Assembly: GCA_013426805.1 (NCBI GenBank)
Contig: JACDZG010000064.1
Span: 1 to 39,224 of the forward strand
Length of the DNA stretch: 39,224 nucleotides
Reading direction: 5' to 3'
Origin: Chromatiaceae bacterium
GTDB taxonomy: Bacteria; Pseudomonadota; Gammaproteobacteria; Chromatiales; Chromatiaceae
The notes under the pieces were generated by a model. That model was not told the origin of the DNA and searched no databases. It saw only the letters and a program-made list of their open reading frames with translations. Made by a program: the position numbers and the translations under genes. Positions within the stretch are counted from its first letter, which is position 1. Every line of letters begins with the position of its first letter. Positions 1-5,643 of the stretch are shown in pieces.

Positions 1-2
1 GC

Positions 3-242
3 GGGTTGGACGCTGAGGAGCGTTTGCGTGGGCTGGACACTGAGGAGCGTTTGCGCGGGTTGGACGCTGAGGAGCGTTTGCGTGGGCTGGACACTGAGGA
101 GCGTTTGCGTGGGCTGGACACTGAGGAGATCTTGCGCAGGTTAGACCCGCAGGAGCGTTTACGCGGGTTGGACGCCGAGGAGCGTTTACGCGGGTTGGAC
201 CCCGAACAGGTCAAAGCCTGGCTTAAGCGTACGGGGCATTAG
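3..242 (+). CDS. C-terminal part of a tandem-repeat protein (5' end outside the window)
   Basis: The reading frame is already open at the left edge and ends with TAG at 240-242, so only the C-terminus is visible. It consists of about eight 9-residue units of the form G-L-D-x-E-E-R-L-R, ending in a short non-repeat tail (VKAWLKRTGH). Such charged helical repeat tails are known at the C-termini of Rpn/PD-(D/E)XK-type transposase-like nucleases and of uncharacterised proteins in Chromatiaceae and cyanobacteria. Which domain lies upstream cannot be told from here. One unit (TEEILRR) and the PQERLRG unit have diverged, the rest are nearly identical. No function is assigned. Confidence 0.7.
   Translation, partial: GLDAEERLRGLDTEERLRGLDAEERLRGLDTEERLRGLDTEEILRRLDPQERLRGLDAEERLRGLDPEQVKAWLKRTGH
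6..221 (+). repeat. Tandem 27-bp coding repeats, about 8 copies
   Basis: The unit reads roughly TTGGACGCTGAGGAGCGTTT plus GCGTGGG and repeats in frame every 27 bp. Copies alternate between GCT (Ala) and ACT (Thr) at the third codon, which suggests expansion of a two-unit block. The near identity at DNA level points to recent slippage or unequal recombination. Confidence 0.85.
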
Positions 243-274
243 GGGATTTCCGAGGAAATCTATACCCCATCCAG

Positions 275-343
275 TTGTTGTGCTACCCGCCGTACTATAG
301 GAAATATAACGCGGTCGAACGTTGCTGGGGCATTCTGGAAAAG
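275..343 (+). pseudogene. ISAzo13-like transposase fragment
   Basis: A 23-residue stretch contains YPPYYRKYNAVERCWGILEK. It resembles the conserved block of ISAzo13 / Rhodopirellula-type DDE transposases (YPPYxSKYNPxERCWGxLE). The frame then runs into a GGACTC hexamer repeat and unrelated sequence, so only a scrap of the transposase remains. No inverted terminal repeats were found around it. Confidence 0.6.
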
Positions 344-348
344 AGGTC

Positions 349-381
349 GGACTCGGACTCGGACTCGGGCCCGGGCTCGGG
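349..381 (+). repeat. Short GGACTC/GGGCTC hexamer repeat
   Basis: Three GGACTC units are followed by GGGCCC and GGGCTC variants directly after the transposase scrap. It is probably a slippage product in non-functional DNA. Confidence 0.7.
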
Positions 382-401
382 CATGGAGCAACCTCACCCC
401 T

Positions 402-518
402 TTATTTGGGCAAGCGCTGTCGTACCCATGTGGGATTCCTTCGGCAGTCGATCACTGCATAGACGCGATAGCCTTCAACCAGATCATCCGTGGCCGAGCG
501 AAGAATCTTGACTTTCAT
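402..518 (-). pseudogene. RelE/ParE-family toxin with internal in-frame deletion
   Basis: The 38-residue frame joins a typical ParE N-terminus (MKVKILRSATDDLVEGYRVY) directly to a typical ParE C-terminus (AVIDCRRNPTWVRQRL). Full toxins of this family are about 95-100 residues: the N-terminal helix, a central beta sheet, then a last strand with V-x-D-C-R-R-x-P. Here about 58 central residues are missing without loss of frame, so the toxic fold cannot form. The start overlaps the antitoxin stop in an ATGA, the usual TA coupling. What is visible is the fusion; that it is inactive is inferred. Confidence 0.7.
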
Positions 519-679
519 GCAATCCGCTCGCGGATCACTCGCTTCGCCTCCTCCCAATCCAACAATGCGTCTGAGCCAGCCTGAAAACTCCGCTCGCGCT
601 CCTCCAGGATACCGCGATGCCAATCCAGCGGCTCCAGCGACGGATGCAGGCGGCAGAGATCATCCCATCGGGCCTCCAT
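515..679 (-). CDS. Small antitoxin of the addiction-module (Unstab_antitox-like) type
   Basis: This 54-residue ORF starts at the ATG at 679, directly after an in-frame stop, and ends in an ATGA overlap with the deleted ParE-like toxin (402-518). The C-terminal half has the pattern P-L-D-W-H-x-G-I-L-E-E-R followed by LLDWEEAKRVIRERI. This is characteristic of small antitoxins (putative addiction module component, about 55-75 residues) encoded just upstream of ParE toxins. The N-terminus is short for the family and may have lost a helix. No clear Shine-Dalgarno sequence precedes the start. It probably persists as an orphan antitoxin that could still neutralise a related toxin elsewhere. Confidence 0.6.
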   Translation of the reverse strand: MEARWDDLCRLHPSLEPLDWHRGILEERERSFQAGSDALLDWEEAKRVIRERIA

Positions 680-683
680 CTAA

Positions 684-788
684 CGATTCGACCGATTGCT
701 GGTCGCGCAGGCGATCACCGAACCGCTGCGGCTGCTCACCCATGATCCCCTCGTGCTCCGCTACGGCGAGGTCGCGATTGCCGTCTGA
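684..788 (+). pseudogene. VapC-like PIN-domain toxin, C-terminal remnant
   Basis: A 34-codon frame begins right after an in-frame stop and reads R-F-D-R-L-L-V-A-Q-A, then PLRLLTHDPLVLRY, and ends with TGA at 786-788. It matches the last third of PIN toxins of the VapC type (D-x-F-D-R-L-L-x-A-Q-A ... LLTHD...Y). The N-terminal two thirds, with the first catalytic acidic residues, are absent and no start codon exists. Its end overlaps the HigA-like remnant by four bases. Confidence 0.6.
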
Positions 789-1006
789 CAGAAGCCGACT
801 ACCGCGCCGCCATGCGGGAGATATCCCAGTGCTTCGACAGCGAACCGGAACCCACCACGCCCGAGGGAGAACGGTTTGAGATTCTGCTCACCCTCGCCCA
901 AGCCTATGAAGCCAGCTACTTCCCGGTAGCAGTGCCGGACCCGGTTGATGCGATCCGCTTCCGAGAGGCTCCCGTCCCGCCTGAAAGGACTCGAACTGCC
1001 GCGTGA
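785..1006 (+). pseudogene. HigA-like antitoxin N-terminal remnant
   Basis: From about 785 the frame reads L-T-E-A-D-Y-R-A-A-M-R-E-I, then EPTTPEGERFEILLTLAQAY and DPVDAIRF. This is the conserved N-terminal half of HigA-type antitoxins (TEADYxAAxxEI ... TPEGDxLxxLxxLxExYE ... PPDPIEAIxFRMEQ). The helix-turn-helix that should follow is missing: after IRFRE the frame becomes Pro/Arg-rich and stops at 1006. The true N-terminus is also lost, since the VapC tail runs into it. It is a decayed gene. Confidence 0.6.
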
Positions 1007-1029
1007 TCGTCGTTCTGAATGCGTTAATA

Positions 1030-1060
1030 TTGACGTGCGTCAAAATTGACGCAATACTAT
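1030..1060 (+). promoter_or_regulatory. Palindrome and possible promoter before the ATPase pair
   Basis: TTGACG (1030-1035) and CGTCAA (1038-1043) form a perfect inverted repeat, and TTGACGC recurs at 1046-1052. TTGACG could be a -35 with TACTAT at 1055-1060 as -10, although the 19-bp spacer is long. A repressor site overlapping the promoter is plausible but not proven. Confidence 0.35.
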
Positions 1061-1089
1061 CGCCATCCTTTATCAAAGGGGCTGCAGCG

Positions 1090-1605
1090 ATGTCGATAGC
1101 ACTGGGTAACAAAGCGGAGGGGGATGCCTTCTTCGACCGGGAGAGCGAGCGGCAAGATCTCCGGCGCTATCTGGAGGGGGACCACATCGTGCTCAGCGGC
1201 CCGCGGCGTCTGGGCAAGTCCTCGCTGTTGCAGCGGCTGGCGGACGAGGCCGCCGGACAGGGGTTGCTTGCTAGGCTCGTGGACCTGGGCGGGGTCGACA
1301 CATCCGCGGGCTTTATCGATGCCCTGGACCGCGCCTTTCCCGATCCGACCATCGCGGGGCATCTGCGTGGCGCGGGCGAGGCGGTCGGTCGCTGGAAGTC
1401 CCGGCTGCGCAAGGTCGATATGACGCTTCCCGGTGGCCTGGGCGGCAGCATCGAGCTGGAGCCGGACCCGGACCGGCGCGCGGCCCGGCTCGATCAGGCC
1501 ATGCTTGGTCTGGAGGAAGACGGCTACTTGGACGCCTCCGGTGAGCATATCCAATTCCCTTCCTTCATCCTGCGCGACTACTGGCGCCGCAACCATGGCC
1601 GTTGA
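1090..1605 (+). CDS. AAA-type ATP-binding protein, internally deleted
   Basis: The 171-residue product has a Walker A motif GPRRLGKSS at about residues 37-45 after an N-terminal F-F-D-R-E-x-E-x-x-x-L block, the hallmark of archaeal-type (AAA/STAND-related) NTPases. The C-terminus (LGLEEDGYLDASGEHIQFPS, then LRDYWRR) resembles the winged-helix end of these proteins. Family members are usually about 350-400 residues; the Walker B and sensor regions between about residues 120 and 135 are missing, so an internal in-frame deletion is inferred. The start at 1090 is chosen because AAAGGGG lies about 8 bases upstream; an earlier GTG at 1003 would add unrelated sequence. It overlaps the next gene by 11 bases, suggesting translational coupling. 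It may bind but probably does not hydrolyse ATP. Confidence 0.65.
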   Translation: MSIALGNKAEGDAFFDRESERQDLRRYLEGDHIVLSGPRRLGKSSLLQRLADEAAGQGLLARLVDLGGVDTSAGFIDALDRAFPDPTIAGHLRGAGEAVGRWKSRLRKVDMTLPGGLGGSIELEPDPDRRAARLDQAMLGLEEDGYLDASGEHIQFPSFILRDYWRRNHGR

Positions 1606-4378
1606 CGCCGTCCCGCTCAGAACGGCCATCGCCGCAGGGGTCGCACTCAACGCCACCGTCAAGTACAACCCCCACCTGTGGGGGCCGGACGAGCTGCGGT
1701 CCATTTTCGTGGTCCGCACCCGTGAGCTTCAGGGTCTGCTGGATCGGCTGCGCGCCACTCCGGACGGGCGCGTTCCCCAGCACGTCCTGGTCACCGGCTC
1801 ACGGGGGATGGGCAAGACCACACTGCTGCGCCGCCTGGCGCTCGCCGTGGAGGATGATGCGGAGCTTTCAAAACGCTGGGTCCCGGTCACCTTCCCGGAA
1901 GAGCAATACACCGTCAGCACCCTGGCCGAACTGTGGCGCAATGTGCTTGATGCCCTGGCCGATACCAGGGAGCGCCAGGGTGCGTCGACCGATGAACTGG
2001 CCCGGCTGGATGGCGAGATCCGCCGTATCGGCGAGCTGCCGGCGGACGCGCAGGAGTCCGCCGCCTTGGAGAGCCTGGCGGACTGGATGCGATCCAACGG
2101 CCGGCGCCTGCTGCTGCTCATCGACAGCACCGACCTGCTCCTGTCCAACCTGGCCGGGACCGCCGACCCCGGCGCGCCCAAGGCTGCCAAGGGCAAGAAG
2201 GCCGGGCCAGGGGCCAGGGCCGCCAAGGTCGACGGCGGTGCGACGCCCCTGTGGCGGCTGCGCGGCACGCTCTCCCACGATCCCGGCATCTTCTGGCTCG
2301 GCGCCAGCTATCAGTCGCTGGAGACCGATCACGCCTACCAGGACGCCTTCTGGGACTTCTTTGAACTGGTGGAGTTGCGCCCCCTCCAGGTCGCCGAGAT
2401 GCGTCAGGCCATGCTGGCGCTCGCCCGGACCTTCGGTGCGGGGCGCGGACTGACGGGCGCAGACGCCGAGCGCGAGATGGCCCGCAACCTCGACGCCCGC
2501 CCCGAGCGGCTCAAGGCCCTGCGTGCCATCACCGGGGGCAACCCGCGCACCACCGTCATGCTCTACGAGCTTTTCGCGGCCGGCGGGGCAGACGACGTCC
2601 ACAGCGATCTGCGGCGTCTCCTGGACACCATGACCCCGCTCTACAAGGCACGCATGGAGGCACTCTCCGACCAGGCCCGCAAGCTGCTCGCCCACCTGAT
2701 GGAGCATTGGGCGCCGATCTCGGCGCGGGACCTGGGGCTGGTATCCGGCATCGCCACCAACACCGTCAGCGGCCAGTTGGGCCGGCTGGAGGCCGAGGGG
2801 CTGGTGGAGAAGGCGGCGCTGGCGGGCACCAAGCGCGCCGGCTACCAGGCCAGCGAGCGCCTGTTCAACGTCTGGTACCTGATGCGCTATGCCTCGCGGC
2901 GGCTGCGCCAGCGCCTCACCTGGCTGGTGGAATTCATGCGGCTCTGGTACAGCGGGGACGAGCTGACGGTGCTGGCCCGCCAACGGGCGAGCCAGCACGG
3001 GCAGGGCCGCTTGTGCCGCGGCGAACAGTTCGAGTTCTCCCGGGCCTTGAGCTTCGCCTTGCCCGATGGTCATGCCGACCACTATCGCCTGGACTGGGCC
3101 GTCTTCCGCGCCGCCCGCCGGACGGCTGACCGCACCCGTGCGGACCTTGGCGAGCTTTTCGAGCTGGACGGGGAGGACCGGGAGTTCACCACCGCCGAGG
3201 ACTACCTGACCCGGTTTGAGGCCCTCGACGCCCGCCTTGCCTTATGCCCCCATCTGACGGAAGACACCTGTGGGCTTTGGATCGCCGCGGTGAAGTCCAG
3301 TCTGTCGCTGACACTCCCGGAGAAGGAGCAAATCGCGGATGCGGCCAAGGCATTCACCGAGTCGGAATACCGCAACCTACTTGGGCTACTGCACGACGAG
3401 CATGACCGGTGGGAGCAAGACTACGAAGGGGCTGCCGCCAGCGTCGTGCGGGATGCCGTGTTGGCCGGCCACTTCTTTCCGGACTGCCCGGACTCCAGGC
3501 TGGCCCATACCCAGATCATCGGGTGCTTTGGCAAGGACTTCCGGGCTATCGCGCTCGCCTTGGACCTGTTTGCACAACATCACCGCGACGCCTGGCTGGA
3601 GATGGTCGTGCGGCGTGCTTTGGACCTAGCCCCGCGGGTCGCCAGCTCATGGAGTAACCTCGGCCACTTGCTGAGCCAGCAGCCCGGCCGCGCGGACGAG
3701 GCGGAGGCCGCCTACCGCCGCGCCGCCGAGCTCGACCCGAAGGACGCCCAGTCCTGGAATAACCTCGGCGTCTTGCTGAGCGAGCAGCCCGGCCGCACGG
3801 ACGAGGCGGAGGCGGCCTACCGCCGCGCCGCCGAGTTGGACCCTTCGGACCCCTATCCAGTGGTTAACCTAGCACGCCTGCTGGCGGCCCTAGGACGACA
3901 CTCGGAGGCGAGCACGGCCTACCGCCAGACCGTCGCGCTGGCCCAAGCCGCGGATAGGCAGGACGCCGGGACCGAGACTCCGCCCGTGAACCAGGGCTTC
4001 GGGCATGCCCACCTGCTGCTCCAGGCCCACCTGTGGCTCGGCAACCGCGACCTGGCGCTGCAAGCACTTGATCGCCTGACTCAGGCCGCCGCCGCAGGGG
4101 ATCGGAATGCCTTCTACCGGCTCAAGGAGCAGGCCCGCGAGTGCCGACACATCGGCCTGGGGTCGTCTCTGAGGGATCTGATGGGGGCGGGCACCTGGGC
4201 GGACTTCCTGCAACCCTTCGCCCTCGCGTTGGGCGCCGCCGCGGCGGATGAGCCCGCGGACGCCCTCGCCGGTGCCCCCCCGGAGCTGCGCACCCTGGCA
4301 GAGGAGATCCTGGCGGAGCTGCGGCCTGGCGCCGGCACAGCCGCGGGTCAGTCGGCTCAGTTTGGGCCACGGGGTTGA
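1595..4378 (+). CDS. Large P-loop ATPase with winged helix and C-terminal TPRs
   Basis: The 927-residue protein has Walker A GSRGMGKTT at about residues 68-76, a Walker B-like LLLLIDSTDLL at about 170-180, a winged-helix region near residues 370-430 (ATNTVSGQLGRLEAEGLVEK), a long helical middle, and at least two near-identical 35-residue TPRs from about residue 685. This is the layout of a signal-transducing STAND-like ATPase with a TPR sensor. A Lys/Gly/Ala-rich linker (about 190-215) interrupts the ATPase part. The ATG at 1595 overlaps the preceding ATPase gene; the same frame stays open upstream to 1433, but only as a shadow of that gene. Function is unknown; a regulatory or defence role with the small ATPase is an inference. 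Its last 0.28 kb is duplicated at 8563-8839. Confidence 0.75.
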   Translation: MAVDAVPLRTAIAAGVALNATVKYNPHLWGPDELRSIFVVRTRELQGLLDRLRATPDGRVPQHVLVTGSRGMGKTTLLRRLALAVEDDAELSKRWVPVTFPEEQYTVSTLAELWRNVLDALADTRERQGASTDELARLDGEIRRIGELPADAQESAALESLADWMRSNGRRLLLLIDSTDLLLSNLAGTADPGAPKAAKGKKAGPGARAAKVDGGATPLWRLRGTLSHDPGIFWLGASYQSLETDHAYQDAFWDFFELVELRPLQVAEMRQAMLALARTFGAGRGLTGADAEREMARNLDARPERLKALRAITGGNPRTTVMLYELFAAGGADDVHSDLRRLLDTMTPLYKARMEALSDQARKLLAHLMEHWAPISARDLGLVSGIATNTVSGQLGRLEAEGLVEKAALAGTKRAGYQASERLFNVWYLMRYASRRLRQRLTWLVEFMRLWYSGDELTVLARQRASQHGQGRLCRGEQFEFSRALSFALPDGHADHYRLDWAVFRAARRTADRTRADLGELFELDGEDREFTTAEDYLTRFEALDARLALCPHLTEDTCGLWIAAVKSSLSLTLPEKEQIADAAKAFTESEYRNLLGLLHDEHDRWEQDYEGAAASVVRDAVLAGHFFPDCPDSRLAHTQIIGCFGKDFRAIALALDLFAQHHRDAWLEMVVRRALDLAPRVASSWSNLGHLLSQQPGRADEAEAAYRRAAELDPKDAQSWNNLGVLLSEQPGRTDEAEAAYRRAAELDPSDPYPVVNLARLLAALGRHSEASTAYRQTVALAQAADRQDAGTETPPVNQGFGHAHLLLQAHLWLGNRDLALQALDRLTQAAAAGDRNAFYRLKEQARECRHIGLGSSLRDLMGAGTWADFLQPFALALGAAAADEPADALAGAPPELRTLAEEILAELRPGAGTAAGQSAQFGPRG
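3650..3852 (+). repeat. Two near-identical TPR-coding repeats (105-bp period)
   Basis: Two consecutive units coding W-x-N-L-G ... DEAEAAYRRAAELDP are almost identical in DNA, with the tryptophan codons at 3650 and 3755. The similarity indicates recent tandem duplication of a TPR. Confidence 0.8.
4040..4317 (+). repeat. Copy 1 of a 0.28-kb direct repeat (3' end of the TPR-ATPase gene)
   Basis: This segment, from GGCAACCGCGACCTGG to GAGATCCTGGCGGA, recurs in the same orientation at 8563-8839 with a few substitutions and one base deleted. The two copies are about 4.5 kb apart and flank the TIR-STAND and membrane-protein genes. Confidence 0.9.
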
Positions 4379-4400
4379 CGACCTGGAACAGCCCGCGTTG

Positions 4401-4425
4401 GGCGGAACGCGATAGCGGTTCCGCC
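4401..4425. repeat. Palindromic hairpin after the TPR-ATPase gene
   Basis: GGCGGAAC and GTTCCGCC form perfect 8-bp arms around the loop GCGATAGCG, 22 bases after the TPR-ATPase stop. There is no T-tract, so it is better described as a palindromic intergenic repeat that may act as an mRNA stabiliser or weak terminator. The rest of 4379-4554 shows no gene. Confidence 0.5.
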
Positions 4426-4554
4426 ATCCTGCGGACTGGGAAGAACGATGGTTCCAGCCCGTTAAACCGTCCAGCTCAGAGTGTTGCACTGCGAAAGACC
4501 CATTCCGTCGACAGGCGCCCAGGCGGCAGCGCGTCTCCTCCGGATTGGCACCGG

Positions 4555-5643
4555 TCAGAGTTCGTCCGGTGACACCTGAATGGTTGCTATGGTGTCCCCG
4601 TTCTTGTCCCGATAGAGGAAGCTCAACCCGACGTGCAGCTCGCGGAACCGGGCCAAGTCAGGGTTGGACCTGTAATCGACGACGGCCTGTTCTTTTTGGG
4701 TGACCGCGAATTGATCCAAGTCCGATTGACTGAGGTCGGCGACGGCGAGATTCACCAACGTCAAGACGAAGCTCATACCCCTGCCGGGGCCTGGGGCTGT
4801 GCTGTCCAGGCGCAGTTCGTCATTGAGGACTGTCGGCAGCGAGCGGTTTATCTCCATTGAGGTGTTGGCCAGGAACTCATTTACGGACTGTTGGTGATCC
4901 AGGGTCGCCGCGGGATCGAGGTTAACCGCGTCGCCCAGCCAATAACCGAGCCCCAGAACAGCGGGCGAGCCGACGAGCAGCGCCAGAGCGATTGGTCGCC
5001 AATTGCGGTAATTCCCCCGCGGTGCCTGGACTCCCGCCGCCGCGACGAGCGTCGGGAGTTCTCGCTGGGCACTCTTCACGTAGTGGCGTCCGACGAAGTA
5101 CGTTGCAACCACGACGCCGCTCACGCTCAGGCCGATATAGGCTCCCCACTGACGGGCCCGCGGCGTGAGGGTAGCCGATTGAATCGGCATCAATAACATG
5201 ATACCAATGAGCGAAACCACCACTATGACGTTCCAGAGAGGCAGAAATAGCGCGGTCGTCTGGCTGACATCGTGCACATGGTTGCGGCGAAGCTGTTTCA
5301 GAAACCGGGCATACGCGAACACGGAAAACGCAGAGACAGTGAGCCCGATCCATATCTGCGCCGCGGAGAGCAAAAACGCCAGGTTTGGGATCAGGTCCGG
5401 ACCCAAGGCGCTGATCTGGCGATGTGTCTGCCTCAGACCGACGCCACCGAGGGGCAAGCACGCCAGGGTCAGGACGAGATAGCTGCGGACGACGTTGCGG
5501 AGGCGGCGCAGGGCCGGGACCCGCACCAGTGCCTTTTCGTTGCGGGCGGCATCCAATTGCCGCTCGAGGTCATCGATAACGCTGGAGACCGGGGCCTGAT
5601 GAGGGGTGTCATTCATGGTCTTGATCTCGTTCTTGGGTGTCAC
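4555..5643 (-). CDS. Multi-pass inner-membrane protein of unknown function
   Basis: The 362-residue product has about five hydrophobic segments: near residues 50-70, 85-112, 132-155, 165-185 and 215-235. A soluble C-terminal domain of about 120 residues follows, with an L-R-L-D-S-T motif and the end LSFLYRDKNGDTIATIQVS. C-terminal domains of this look occur in uncharacterised membrane proteins; I cannot name the family. The GTG at 5643 overlaps the stop of the TIR-STAND gene as GTGA, which favours coupled translation. An ATG nine codons in (5616) is an alternative start. Co-expression with the TIR-STAND protein suggests a shared role at the membrane. Confidence 0.7.
   Translation of the reverse strand: MTPKNEIKTMNDTPHQAPVSSVIDDLERQLDAARNEKALVRVPALRRLRNVVRSYLVLTLACLPLGGVGLRQTHRQISALGPDLIPNLAFLLSAAQIWIGLTVSAFSVFAYARFLKQLRRNHVHDVSQTTALFLPLWNVIVVVSLIGIMLLMPIQSATLTPRARQWGAYIGLSVSGVVVATYFVGRHYVKSAQRELPTLVAAAGVQAPRGNYRNWRPIALALLVGSPAVLGLGYWLGDAVNLDPAATLDHQQSVNEFLANTSMEINRSLPTVLNDELRLDSTAPGPGRGMSFVLTLVNLAVADLSQSDLDQFAVTQKEQAVVDYRSNPDLARFRELHVGLSFLYRDKNGDTIATIQVSPDEL

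Noticed and set aside
1868-3082. A 404-codon minus-strand frame.
   Set aside because: It is an antisense shadow of the TPR-ATPase gene, produced by high GC content; its composition is Gly/Gln/Arg-rich and no domain is visible.
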